Below, piece after piece: positions 50,742-62,492 of a DNA stretch of 64,000 bases. The notes under the pieces were generated by a model. It was not told the DNA's origin. It saw nothing but the letters and a program-made list of their open reading frames with translations, and searched no databases. The stretch's first letter is position 1. Every line of letters starts with the position of its first letter. Origin of the DNA: Phlebiopsis flavidoalba (lineage: Eukaryota; Basidiomycota; Agaricomycetes; Polyporales; Phanerochaetaceae); assembly GCA_035772785.1 (NCBI GenBank), contig JAOCPU010000079.1:1-64000 (forward strand). Direction: 5' to 3'. The translations under genes were made by a program, and so were the position numbers.

Positions 50742-52918
50742 GATGCCAAATGCAGCTATTATACCAAGGCAAAATACCTCGCAGCTCACATTCGTCACTG
50801 CTCCTGTCCCTGAGCGGGACACCGAACCTGCTGTAGCGGGTAACCAGCGATTCAGTCAAGTGATATTATCCCCACCAGGGCGCGAACTACATGCAGCTTC
50901 CAGAGCTGGGTGGGTCAGGAGGTCTAGGCATGTCGTCGTTGATGGAGTCGGACAAATATCCTCCCCAGTCCCCGCGCTCTCCTCCCCCCGGCTCTGTCCT
51001 CTCGTCTATGGCGGACCCATATGCGCCCACATCGTATGCTCAGTCGGTTTCCACAGACCGCCACAATCCCAGCACCCCGAACTGGGCGAGTTTGGGATGT
51101 ATCAATCCCAGTATGCGCCCCGTTCGTCCTCGCTCCGAACGAGAAGCCTATGGGCATACCCTCCGGCCCGCGCGATTCGAACTACGGTACCTTCCCTCTC
51201 AAGGCGACCGGCGGGCCCCGTCCCCCACCGTCCGCATCCGGTTCGTCCACCCACGTTCAGTAGCGTGCCGCCAAGGCTGGATGTCAGAGTCCCGTCGGTT
51301 GAACTCGACCGTACAGCAGCTTGAAATTGAATGACTCCTTCGAGTCTAGTGTCGCTGAGGCTCTCGGCCAACAGTGGACCTCCGACGATCATCGCTCGAG
51401 CTCGAGCTCGGGTCCTGTCAGTGGCAAGATGTATGAGGCGAAGTTACATGCTAGGGAATGGGGACTACTCGCCGCCCTCCGCCGCAGTATTCTGCGATAC
51501 CAGAAGAGTCGGACTCCGTGCAAGCAACGACGAGCACTATCCCCCCAGTCGCTGAGCAACGAACGAGAACCCGTTTGACGGGGAACGACGGTCCAGGGCC
51601 GACCTGGAAGAGGAAGCTGAGCTGGCCTACATGTCCGAGCCTCACCAGGAAGAACCCAAACCCGAGGCTTCGACGTCGGGTCATGGCCATGACGATCGAA
51701 GAGTCCATTTCGGTGGAGCAAGAGAACCATTGATGATGGGCTCGACGAAGCAAACACCTCAACCGTCTCGTCAGGCGACGGTCGACAATGACGTTGTCCC
51801 GTCACCGCCCGCAGTCCATGAAGGTAAGTTACCATGAATGAATGCTCGGCCCTTATCATTGACCACAGCCCTCCAAAAAGTCCCTCAAATACCCCCAGTG
51901 AGCTCCCCCACCACATTCACCGGCGGTTCCAGCGCCGCCACCGCCGCGATCTTTGCCAGCTGCCCCCTCGGACGCGCCACAAGCAGACCGCCACACTCCA
52001 GAAGAGGAAGAGAAGGCATTGAACGCCGCCGCTGCTCGTGAGGTGTCTCGCGAACTCGATGCCCTCATGTTCTCATCCCCCTCTCAAACCTGCCGATCCA
52101 GCACCTACCACGTCCTCGCGAGTAGATCCTATGCAGGTTCCACAGCCACCCTTTGTGCGTCGTAATACACCAGGCAGGGCCAGTCTCAGCCTTTCGTCTC
52201 CTGTTGGCTCTCCCACCTCAGCCTCAGCACGACCAAAGCTGCGTATGTCCGTGAAAGGGATCCGGTCAGGCAGCGTCTTGTCAATCGCCCACGTCTATTC
52301 CCCCTCGCTCACCGAGCAGTACCCACCGGATCTCACTCCGGTGAAGGATACTCGCCGCAGATACCTCCATCATCAATAGCTATCCCGCCTGTCACCACTC
52401 CCCCGCACTCTCGTCTACCACCAGCTCGCCGTACCGGACTCCAATGGAATACCCTAGCCAGCCTGCAGGTCCAGGCTCGTTCTACAAGATGCCCGCCATG
52501 TCCAGTTCTACAGGCTCGTTCACCCCAGGCGGAGCACGGACAATCAGTGCCGCCGCGTTCAAGCGTCAGATTCGCAATCCTTCGTCGCCACCTGCAGACG
52601 GGAACAGTACACTTCCGGACGCTACCAGCCCGCTCATGGTCAAGAAACGTCTCCCGGGCTCGCCCTACCCTGCCTCTCGGTTACAGCCTGGAGACTCTCA
52701 GTCAATGCAAAGAGTATCTTCCGCGCCAGATCCGGCCTATCAACGTGGCGATAACAATGGAAACCCTACCGCTTTGAGTCCATCGCGGCCTAGCGGGGAG
52801 CACGGGGAGCATGACCACTCACGATTATATCTCTGCTTATGTGGACGAAGAACCCGAATCTTCGCAAACTACTCAAAATCAGAGTTATGGCTCGGGAAGA
52901 TATAATGAAGGGAGTATT
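50742..52918 (+). CDS. Long disordered Ser/Pro-rich protein, function unknown
   Basis: A continuous low-complexity protein can be followed through frame changes. QLPELGGSGGLGMSSLMESDK appears at 50892-50955, then a Pro/Ser-rich part, DSNYGTFPLKATGGPRPPPS (51176), NDSFESSVAEALGQQW (51327), RADLEEEAELAYM (51597), DRRVHFGGAREPLMMGSTKQ (51695) and an intron at about 51822-51870. EEEEKALNAAAAREVSRELDALMFSSP (51998-52080) looks like a short helix. Ser/Thr/Pro stretches follow, with GARTISAAAFKRQIRNPSS (52532-52590), and the gene ends with YISAYVDEEPESSQTTQNQ (52831-52887) and SGRYNEGSIR before the stop at 52918. Composition and the lack of globular domains suggest a regulatory scaffold or the cytoplasmic tail of a membrane protein. 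No family recognised with confidence. The start is uncertain. Confidence 0.5.
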
Positions 52919-53485
52919 CGCTAGTCTCTCATGCAGGGTGCTGATGGCGGGTTCGGACGGTTTCAGACTTGTAGGAACATATGTAGTGGTTAGATGACCC
53001 TGTAGCCCGTACTCTATGTAATTTACGTGGATACCTCACAGGGGGAAATCTACCACATGGTACTGTCCAAAGCACAGATTCCTTGGCTGAGGATTGGGAT
53101 GTCCGTGTGTAACTAGAAGGCTTCGCGCGGGGCATGTGCATGGACTCGGGCGTCTAGACTCTGGAAGCGTACGGTGCGCGCTTCGCCACTTAGACTTGGC
53201 CACCAACTGCCCGAAGACCAAAACAACGAGGATCTTTCGGACGTGCCTGTCAATGTCTGTCTGGAAGGTCCTAGACCTACTTTTACTTTGAAGGTGAATA
53301 TGTGCACGAGCGAGGCAAGCATGCGAGGGACATGGTGCGAGAATGCCAAAAACCATTGGGTTTCAATTCTGACCGTACCCTCCAGCCGCTGTCAATGTCC
53401 AGCCCACTGCAGTCGGCCGCCTTCGCAAGGCTGACACCCAGCTTCCTTAGGGCTCAAAAGCCGTGATCGTGCTTGACTGGCCCTT

Positions 53486-53870
53486 TTGAGCTGCTTCTCC
53501 CATCGACACTACTCGTGCCAAGTCGCCTCTGCACTCTTCATCATGGTGCCTGTTCTTCTCGTTCCTCTCTTGTACTTCTTGACCCTCGGCACCATCCTAC
53601 TGGCTCCTGTTATCACCTTTGGGCCTCACTTTGGACTCCTGACCATCACCACGACGCTCTCTCATTGGCGACTTAGTTTCGGTTCCTCTGGCGCCTGCTC
53701 GGGCTATTCACTTGCCACTGCTCCAAAGCCCGCCTTGGTCACTAGCCAACTACTTTCCTCTTCGTCGCTTCGTCAACCCAGCTACTCTCAGCAACACTAC
53801 CTGCCTACCCCGCCGCTTCGATGACGCTTCTGGGATATTTAATCCCACCATCGTTTGCGAAATGGGCGGG
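53486..53870 (+). other. Hydrophobic open stretch, possible membrane exon
   Basis: The frame from 53486 encodes a strongly hydrophobic segment (FIMVPVLLVPLLYFLTLGT at 53537-53593) and a second one (TILLAPVITFGPHFGLLTI), then a Ser/Leu-rich part. It could be a membrane-spanning exon of the next gene or a separate small membrane protein. No family recognised. Confidence 0.3.
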
Positions 53871-53871
53871 G

Positions 53872-56538
53872 TCTCGCTCCATGTACCTATGGACGAGTCC
53901 TTTGTCCATCACAGCCTAGACATGCCACTCTTCCGCAACATGCAAGGCATTGTCACCGATACCTAACGCTCTCGCGTTTCTGGCAGTCTTCGTCGTAGGG
54001 CTTGTCTATTGCATTCGCACAGTAAGTGTCAGCCACAGTCTGAGATACCAATCACTCATCAACGCAATCCAGGTTCGTAGATGTGTGGCTGCAAGGAGAC
54101 CAAGTGATATGACGTATGCTTCCCGGAAGGACCTCGAGCACACCGTGTCACGCTCTGTACTTTCGTACGAGGCGGGTACACTGGTTCTCGATGGATACCC
54201 TTCTGTACTCGAAGCTATCGGACAGGCTATAGTACGTACTGGATTATATTATATCTGGTAGCTCATAGCTGACGAAACCCTCAGAGTGCGCATGCGCAGG
54301 CAATGGCTGAACTCGACACTCGTGCGAACGCCGAACTAGAACGAGTAGTGTCTCACGAGGCGGAGATGATTAGTGCTACCGATGACAACGAGGCTCTGGA
54401 GGTTGAGCTCGAGCTGCTTCAGGATCGCATTGCCGAGAACGCGTTGATGAGGACCGTATGGGGGACGAGGCAACTAGGAGGTACATTTGCGCTTATGGAG
54501 GAGCTCGAAGAGTCGGAGGTATGTTGCAAGCCGCTTCATCCGTTGGTTTTTCTCTGACGTCGATTTTCAGGTTCGCTTGGAGATAGCGGAGGAGATGCCG
54601 CACCCACCAAGGAGCTGCTCTCGTGTCCATCGAGATCGACCGTCGCTACCACGCTCATCACCAGAGATATGCTTGTCCGTCGACGCGATGCACCTCCCTG
54701 ACCCAGGCTCACACTGTGGAGTGAAGCCGACGAAGCGAACGAGAAGTCACAATACCACGACGCAATTGCGAGGGCGATACAGTCTTCCATTGATGGAATC
54801 GAGGTGTGTTTATCTCTACTTCTACCATGGTATTGCTACTCATGCAGCACAGTCGATTATCCAACAGACCACTCAGCGCGTAGGTGGCAGCCACAGTCGG
54901 GGGCGACGAACTCCAGAAGGCCCTTGACCACGCCATCAATGCCACCCACTACACCAGAGCAGATCCTTCCCCCACGGTCGATAATTTGTGCTGCCACGGC
55001 TGCGGTCAGACCCTTTCTGGAACAGCAATATGTCCACCAGGGGGAGGCAAGACACAATTACGCAGCAATGGTTAGAGTCACACACGACGATCTTGAAGCC
55101 GCTCATGGACACTGGCTGTTCGCCAAGTACAGGACCTCGAGACTGAGGGTGGGCCCCTTGGGACCTCGAACGCCGCCAAACCCTAGCTATTCACTGAAAA
55201 TCTCTCGCGAGAAGGACACCACACGACGAAAAGCCCGTTCCTTGATGGGGGAAGAGGGGGCGGCATTGACACCAGAGACACCACCGGGGGTCTCTCGTCG
55301 TCGTGCATCAGAACCGCCGTGTGCTAGGGCTCGTGCTGAGGGTGTAGCTCCAAGATAACAAGGAGATACAGTCTGTGCGCACGCGTGTCGGGGAGGACAC
55401 CGCACACTCTCCGTGCTGGGGGTGTCCCCATCGACAGGCACGCAAAGTAGAGATCCGCTCTATGAACAGCACCATCTTGTCCATGCGCCGTCTCACTTGA
55501 CATCACACCAGCATACTATCCGCCTCCACACAAACGGCCCGACATCGCCGTAGCGTTCAGCCTGTCCAGACTGGAGTGCATTTGGACTGGCGATAGGTGT
55601 CAACGTCACGAAGCAGGCAGAATAACGACGCTCGTCTTCGTTTCTTCAACGAGGTGAGTCGATTAAAACACGGCGAGCGATACGATGCTGATCATGGACA
55701 CCTTGCGCGAGGCCAAGATGGACAAGCAGAAAGTATATGAGTCGCTTTCGCACGTTGAGGCTAACAGGGCTTCAGAAGGCAGACCGAGAAGAAGTGCGTG
55801 GAGGCAGAGAAGTAAGGCCGCAGCGGCGGAGCAGCAGCTCGTTGGAGATGGAGAAGGAGATGGCGATCTCGGAGTGCGCGTTCGCCACGCAACTCGATGA
55901 CCTCCGCGAGCAGAACGAGCAGATAGCTTCATCGAACAGGAGCGGCCTGACGTCATTGCTGCACTTCGGGAGGACAAGACGATGCTCGAGGAAGTGTATG
56001 CGAAACTCGAGAAGACGTTCGAGGACCGGGAGCGGCCTTTGCTTTTTCCGTCTGCGTCGCGCGGAGGAGGACTTGGCTATACTGTACTCGCTTCACGGAG
56101 GAGGACCGCCTCGCGCAGCTCGATGCGTCTCTCCGCAAACTCCAGATCGAAGAATCGAAGATCGCCGCACGCCAGGTGGAGTACGGCAATGCACTCTCGA
56201 AGTCCACACCGAGTACGAGCGGATCGTCGAGCTGCAGCAAGAGGCGGCGATGCTACTTGGGCCGCAGAGGAACAAGCGAAGGTGCTGGAGCGGCTCGTGC
56301 TCACACCTAGCTCTGTCCAGTTCGACACACTTCCCTTTTCTAACCCCTCCTCTGCATCGACCTCTCCGGCGCTCTCGACGATCCTGTGCTCGAGGATGTC
56401 GACTGTGACTTGCTTTTTGATGCTTCGTTTGAGGAGGCTCTGTCCGGTGACATTGTCGACTCTGTGACTGTTTGTGGTTTGAAAGACGTTGAATCTGGCG
56501 TCGCTTCGCATGGTGTTGGTTTGGGACTTGTCTTGTAA
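53872..56538 (+). CDS. Membrane-anchored coiled-coil protein, function unknown
   Basis: The 5' part has a single hydrophobic segment ALAFLAVFVVGLVYCI (53962-54010). Next come KDLEHTVSRSVLSYEAGTLVLDG and IGQAIVR, then a GTACGT...CTCAG intron (54232-54283). The following exon is a clear coiled coil: ELDTRANAELERVVSHEAEM, ALEVELELLQDRIAENALM and ALMEELEESE, ending at a GTATGT splice (about 54519). Further parts read SEADEAN...SQYHDAIARAIQSSIDGIE (54721-54803), VTHDDLEAAHGHWLFAKYRT (55077) and CAFATQLDDLREQNEQIASS (55880-55935). LEEVYAKLEKTFEDRER and LAQLDASLRKLQIEESKIAARQVEYG (56112-56190) follow, and the tail is acidic: DPVLEDVDCDLLFDASFEEALSGDIVDSV, ending at 56538. Many frame changes. It may be two genes. 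The architecture resembles a tethering or cytoskeletal protein, but this is not a family assignment. Confidence 0.5.
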
Positions 56539-56565
56539 TGAATACATCTTGCAATGAATAGAATA

Positions 56566-56765
56566 TTGACGAAATATTGATTAGTCTGTCACGTCGCAGA
56601 TAGATTACACTACGGATAAGCGCGCCATCACGCTTGCCTTCATACCACGTCCTCAGAGTCGCTGCCGTAGGTCAACTGTCCGATGCATCGTGATGCACTT
56701 GGTCTCTGACAAACATGTGTTTTCAGATCGCAGAGATTTGCGTGTCGCCAACGATCCTCTTAGCG
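56566..56765 (+). repeat. Direct repeat copy A (5' region of BTB gene)
   Basis: About 200 bp that reappear, diverged and with small indels, at 62260-62492. The best stretches are gatgcacttggt...gac...aaacatgtg followed by a cag and atcg.agag.ttg.gtgtcgccaacgatcct. Upstream, ga.tagtctgtca.gtcg and gcgcgcc.tcacgctgcct also align. The repeat spans the upstream region and the first readable exon of the BTB gene. Confidence 0.75.
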
Positions 56766-57240
56766 CATACAATGGACGGGAGGACAATTTAGAACGCTGC
56801 GCAGATCTTTGGTACGACGATGGTACGGTCGTTCTGCAAGCTGAGAACTCTGTATTCAAGGTCTATCGTGGTGTCTTAAAGGAGCAGTCCCCATTCTTCA
56901 GAGATTTATTTACTCTCCCCCAACAGGAAAGTCACCAGTCTGAGGATTGCCCCCTCGTGAGGTGTTTGATGGCTGGCGGCGTCTGCCGGTTGCACCTGAC
57001 GCCGACCAGTGGACTGCCAAACGAGATCTGGCGCCTGTTGGACAACTGTGACATAGACCGCGTTTTTCCAGCATCCTTCTCGTCATACCTATCGAGAAAA
57101 TGGGCGACGTACCAAGTGGACGCGGCCCAACGATTGCATTCCGCCGAGGCGCGGTGAGCCTGCGCTGCCCACCCCAGACTCATTCCATCTCCATCTTCCC
57201 AGGCTGTCCAGAAGTGATTTATGAAGCTTAATGAAGCCTA
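56693..57240 (+). CDS. BTB/POZ domain protein (Agaricomycete type), probably partial
   Basis: BTB domains mediate protein dimerisation, often as adaptors for cullin ubiquitin ligases or transcription regulators. After a possible 3' splice site (tgttttcag at 56728) the frame reads ADLWYDDGTVVLQAENSVFKVYRGVLKEQSPFFRDLFTLPQ (56797-56925), the strongly conserved start of BTB domains in mushroom proteins (D-x-W-Y-x-D-G; V-x-R-G-V-L; S-x-x-F-x-D-x-F). In another frame EVFDGWRRLPVAPDAD (56960) corresponds to the next conserved block. LSRKWATYQVDAAQRLH (57086-57140) resembles the LRLSHKYQVD block at the end of the domain. A part between them is missing or out of frame, and I find no clear C-terminal half. 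Short gene or remnant; nuclear or cytosolic. A copy of its 5' end lies at 62.3 kb. Confidence 0.65.
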
Positions 57241-57249
57241 TGGCCGCCC

Positions 57250-57805
57250 TTCCTTGTAGTACGTGGTCTTGCGGAGGGAACAAATGAAAACAGCACGGTG
57301 CACGACAGGTGTCACAAAGCTTCCCAAACACTCAGGCCTTCGTGCCATTGAGAACACCATGCATCAAAACACACGGACACCAATACCTATGGTGAGCGCG
57401 CATTTGGACGCACATTTGACCGATCGGTGTGTGGTCTCGGATTCCCTCACCTTGTGCCCTCAATGCTGACAATCCCGACGTTTCTCGCTGTACACCGCCA
57501 TCAGTCGCGACCAGGCTAGAATGTCTCGATGGGGCGAAGGTATGGAATACAACTATGTGAACTTGCTCTTTGTAATGAACGCTTGACGCTGTCAGAAATC
57601 CTCGCAGTATCCTCGTGTGCGCCTCGAAGAGTTGGTTGTAGCCAGGGTTCTTTGGGGATGCTGGGAAACACGAGGACTGCTCCGATTTTGCGGAAGGTCG
57701 CCTCACTCCTTTGCTCCTTCCCGCAGGACATAAAGTCGCACATCTGCTACAGACCTTCGGAGGTCACTTGCGCTTGCCCATCTTTCATCGTCCGCTCCCC
57801 ACATA
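57250..57805. other. Between BTB and DUF2235 genes
   Basis: Both strands are open in short pieces. The plus strand around 57580-57700 could be the C-terminal part of the BTB protein, but the match is too weak to claim. The promoter of the DUF2235 gene should be here; no TATA box was noticed. Confidence 0.3.
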
Positions 57806-57811
57806 TCTCAC

Positions 57812-60800
57812 ATGGATACACCTGGGGCTGGCCCTTCGACTGGCCCCTCTACCAGCCGCCATGCAAAGGAGGACGATATCTCTATGCAAGACGAAAGCCC
57901 CATCCACACCACGCGAAGGTCCCCCCGTCTTCCTGCATTTCGATCCAGCTACGGACTCTGCGAAGGGGAAGGGTGCCGTGCGCGCCGATGCACCATTTCA
58001 GCCACCCCCCCTCCTCGACCAGTCGTAACGATGCCTTTGTCCGACGCGAAGACGTTGCGCGGATTATCGAGGAAGCACTCCGAAAGCAATCTGAAACCCA
58101 GACCGCCGCTGACGCGTCCAAGAAAGAGGCGAAAACCAGCCGGAACCTCGTGGTCTGTATGACGGTACCGCGAACCAGTTTGGTCTGACGGTGAGTGAAT
58201 TCGTCTCATGTTCTTCTCTCGGCAAGCGAGGGCGCACGTTGGCGAGACTTTTTCCAGAATACAAATGTTGTTGAGCTTTTCAATCGACTTGCTGCCGACG
58301 AGAACCAACTGATTTACTACAATAGCGGAATCGCTACTTACGTCGCGGAGAAAGGAGCATTCACTCGGCTGAAGCAGAAGGTCAATCACTGGGCGGGACA
58401 TGGCTTTTGCAACGTACGTTGCCTACCTTCTCGGGCTCGCTAAATTTGAATCCTCACAACTACTCAACCTCAGTGGTCATGCAGAGATCACGCTGAAGGC
58501 ATACCAGTGGTTATCGGAAAACTACATCGAAGGTGATCGTGTGTTCTTGTTTGGTAAGCGGTCGCTCCGTTGCATCCGTGCTTCCTTCAACGTATGTAGC
58601 AGCGAGCTGATAGGTGCATGTTTGTTAGGCTTCTCTAGAGGAGCATATCAAGTCCGTATAATTTCAGGAATGATCAAGATAGTGCGTAGGAGTTTGTGCT
58701 CACATTGGGCCATTGGCACTCACGAATCCGAACTGTTGCGTCAGGTTGGCCTGCTACGAAAGGGAAACAACGAGCAGATACCATTGTACGTATCGTTTGT
58801 CATGTACAATCTCAGAGACTGAAAAATCCCGCAGCGCGTATCAGCTGTACCTGGCCATGATTCAGGTGGCGGAGAGGAAAAGAAGAAGAACAAGAAGAAG
58901 CAAAAGAGGGCCGCGAGAAATTCAAGGAAGCAGAAGGGCGTCATTTGCTCGCTGAAAACGTCTTTGTGCACGGTTCAAGAAGGCGTTTTCGTTCGGGAGC
59001 CAGGCTGAGGACATCGATTTTTTTTTCAGAGGAAGCCGGCTTACTCACGGATCCGGATACCGAACATCTCTTCCAGAGGAATATGACTCAGAGGATTCTG
59101 ATATGGACGATTCCAGCTCAGAAAATTCCGACTCAGAAAATTTCAACTCAGGGATTTCGACACCGACAGTTTGTATTCCAAGAATCCTGCACGAGAGGAC
59201 GTCAACCCAGATGACGCCCTTCCATACAGTGTCTACCCGGAAAGTCCTGTACCAGATGATTCCAGCGGTGGGAGAGAGCAGCAGACTTTCCTTGGGCAAA
59301 CGCCTGCGTGCACGATTCAAGAAGGTGTTTTTATCCAAAAATCGGCCGGCGCGGTTCCGAATTCAGAGGATCCAAATCCCCAGAGCCACAGTCGCAGCGA
59401 ATCTCGGAAGGACCTCCGCTCCACCCAACCGCACTTGTCTGCCACCAGTTCAAGGGTGCTCTGTCGCACAAGCCATTCAAGGTCCACTTTGTTGGTGTTT
59501 GGTCAGTCGAAGTGGCCAATGCTACACCACTTCATCTCACAGTTTTGGTGACCGTTCCTAGGGATACCGTCTCGTCTATAGGTCTCATCCTATCGACCGT
59601 GGTCCCAGCTTACCCCGAGACGACAAGGGGAATGTTACATGTCCGAGCATTCCGCCATGCGCTCTCGCTGAATGAGAAACGAAACCAAGTATCTACCCCA
59701 GAGTATGGAAATGGAGCAACTGGGTCCTCTCGTGGACAAGGGACCATGCTACGCGCTACACGCTGGGTCGATGTGAAAGAAGTGTGGTTTATCGGCTTCT
59801 CTCATTCAGATGTGTAGGTATTTTTACCGTCACACAAGGCTCGGACCTGACTGAGCAAACTTACAGCGGCGGCGGCAACATTGAGAATCTGGGCCTGGAT
59901 AGCTTTGGGCCTTCGCTTCGATAGGGATGCTGTCACGAAGCCTTGAAAAAAAATGGGCTTCTGGTTCGTGAATATCCGAGCACAGTGGGGTAAGCCCAAG
60001 CCCATCGATCCATGAATGCCTTCTGGCGTTTTGTGGAGATGTTGCCATTGAAACGTCTATCCTATGACGGGGTGGACAGGGACATCCACAACCTCCCGGT
60101 AAGCACATGGAGTGGGAGTATTGTGCTGCGGCAAATGACTTTGTCTCTCTGACGGAAAGAAAATCTGAGCATATGGTAGGCCTCACTTGTCTGCCGGGCG
60201 TCGGATCCAGAAGAGACAGCTCATCCATGAGTCCGTGATCGAATACTTCAAAAACAACGAAACGCACCGAACTGGCGCTCAAATCCTTGATACAAGCACT
60301 GGGTCGTGGATTGCTGTAGAAGAGTATTGGGGACGTCTGCCAGAAGATTGTGTTGAAAGGGACTCACAAGTACTAGACACCCTTCGGACTGCTGTCAATG
60401 CTTTGAAGAGAAGCTTTGTAGAGAGAAGACAGCCAATCAAACCTGATCCTGCAAGAATAATGACCCATTTCCTTAGTCGAGGTGAGTTGCCTGTACGTTT
60501 TCATAGCACAACTCTCTCCGTTGACGCATCGGTGATCATAGATGACCCACGGCAATCACTTATCGACTCTCTCGGTAGCGTCGATACTGTTGATCTCCTG
60601 CTCGATGCTTTACGGCTGGCGTCAGAGCTGCTTCTTAACCCCACAAATACCATTCCATTACAAACAATCATAGCATGGCGCAGGTTCTCGAGGTGCATAG
60701 CTTGGGTTCTCACAGCTTACCAGATCTCGACCACCTGGGAGTGAGGGCACGAGACAAGAATCTGCTATCCCCACTGGCTCCGCTATATACACAACACCGT

Positions 60801-61850
60801 AGCACATCGCTTCTGGCGCGCCGCGGATTATGAAACGTACTTCGGTACGTACGTGTTGACAATCTCGCTTGCACTGCACTCATTCATTAGACTAACGCTT
60901 AATAGGTCGAGGCGTGATAGCTGGGGAATTCAATGACCGTATTATCCGTGGCATACTCACCAAAACGGACGATACATCTCGTCCGGGTCTGCCGACAACA
61001 CCATCCGACTTTGGATCGACCACAAACAGGCCAGCCAGTCGGCAGGCCAATTTCGAGGACATACCAGCGCCGTACGCTCAGTCGCATTCTCGTTCGACGC
61101 GAAGCGCGTCGCCTCCGCCGCAGACGACTGGAGCCTATCCGGATCTGGAACGTGGAAGTACAGCAGGCAGTCTGCTTGCCCCTCACGGGACATGTCTGGA
61201 GGGCGCTCTCGGTTGCATTCTCTCCAGACGGCGAAACACGTCGTTTCTGGCTCGGCGGACAAGACAGTGCGGATATGGGAGGGTCGAGACGGGGCTTCGC
61301 GCAGTGGGTGATCCGCTTTTGCGGACACACGGACTTTGTCCGGTCCTGTTGCGTTTTCACCTGGTACCTGGCGGCAGGCATGTTGTCTCGGGGTCAGACG
61401 ACAAGACCGTTCGTATATGGGACATTGGCACATGCGATAAGGTGATCAGACCGTGCTTGACGGGTCGCATTCTGACTATGTTCGGAGTATGTTGGTTTTC
61501 AGCCGAACGGTCTTGGTAAAACGCGTTGTCTCGGCTCTGATGACATGACAATCATAAAGTCTGGGACGTCGAGACGGGCAAGATGGTCCTGGATCCGCTC
61601 CGCGTGCCATGAAAAACGGTGTTCACGTGTCTGTCCGTTGCAGTCTCAGGCGATGGCAAGTATATCGCTTCGGGAATCATCGAGCGACAAGACGGTTCGG
61701 CTGTGGAATGCACGGACACAACGGGGAGGCGGTTGGTGAGCCGCTGCGCGGACACAGGCACGCACGTTTGGTCAGTTTTCGTTCTCACCTAGGACGGTCG
61801 GCAAGTTGTGTCCGGGCTCGCATGATACAACACTGATGGGTTGGGAATGT
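57812..61850 (+). CDS. DUF2235 (Tle1-like alpha/beta-hydrolase) with C-terminal WD40 propeller
   Basis: Starts at ATG 57812 with about 110 disordered residues (MDTPGAGPSTGPSTS), then RREDVARIIEEALRKQSE. The DUF2235 domain begins LVVC-DGTANQFG (58150-58190). It continues NVVELFNRLAADENQLIYYNSGIATYV (58266-58340), HAEITLKAYQWLSENYIEGDRVFLFG, a GTAAGC...TTAG intron, and the nucleophile elbow GFSRGAYQVR (58630), with the Ser intact. Then come GLLRKGNNEQIP, FKVHFVGVW (59480), DTVSSIG, VRAFRHALSLNEKRNQ and DVKEVWFIGFSHSDV-GGGNIENLGLDSFGPSLR (59772-59920). QLIHESVIEYFKNN (60208) closes the domain, a region of unclear fold follows (60290-60740), and after an intron about seven WD40 repeats (60930-61850) such as SGSDDKTVRIWD follow. 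DUF2235 proteins are predicted lipases/phospholipases; the propeller would bind a partner. Many frame changes, most of all in the WD40 part. That both halves are one gene is inferred from strand, spacing and splice sites. Confidence 0.72.
60930..61850 (+). repeat. WD40 repeat array (about seven units, about 125 bp each)
   Basis: Repeated DNA motifs such as gacaagac.gt.cg.atatggga recur near 61258, 61399, 61545 and 61685, spaced about 125-145 bp. Translated in the appropriate frames the units read LSVAYSP, VRSVAFSFDAKRVASAADDWSL, ALSVAFSPDG...SADKTVRIWE, GGRHVVSGSDDKTVRIWD, SDDMTI-WDVETGK, CLSVAVSGDGKYIASG and DGRQVVSGSHDTT. Seven units would form one complete propeller. Frame changes occur in nearly every unit. 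Confidence 0.75.
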
Positions 61851-62259
61851 ACCAATTGCGCCTACTAGTGACTCTGTCTCTGCGGGGGCCACCTCACATT
61901 CATGATCTTTTACCATTCGCCCTATGACCAGCTCTACCTTATTGATTTATGTGTGTGGTTCTATGTAACAATTTGTCCCTTGCGCAGTCATTTCCGCCGT
62001 CTCATGTGGAATGGGCAGCGAGCGGGGGGGGACAATCGCATACACCAACACGTGCAAGTTTTTAAATACGATTATCCATTTATAGTTTACATTTTTGCTC
62101 TTGGATAAGCCCCGAACTGGCATCGCTGTTATCAGTTGGTACTTAGAAATCAACATTGTAAAATCAATGACGACTGATGCATGAAAACAAATGAATAATG
62201 AGAGCACAAAAAATTGAGAGTATCTCTAATACCACCACATTGCAAGCGAAGAATATTGA

Positions 62260-62492
62260 TCGAATAGTTGCAATTGATCAGTCTGTCATGTCGGTCAGAT
62301 ATACCACGACGGGTAGGCGCGCCGTTCACGCTGCCTTGTCACTCAGACCATGTCCTAGCGGTTGGGAGCTGAGCTGCTGTCGTCGGTGGTGCATCTGTCC
62401 GATGCCGGCATCGTGATGCACTTGGTCCCTGTCATCTGACCAAACATGTGCTTGCAGATCGTAGAGAATTGTGTGTCGCCAACGATCCTTCT
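62260..62492 (+). repeat. Direct repeat copy B (relic of BTB 5' region)
   Basis: Diverged copy of 56566-56765, 5.7 kb downstream in the same orientation. It keeps the possible splice acceptor (tgcttgcag at about 62449-62457) and the first exon bases (gagaattgtgtgtcgccaacgatcct), but the similarity stops just before the conserved WYDDG part of the BTB domain. It is therefore a non-functional remnant or one side of a duplication. Confidence 0.75.
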
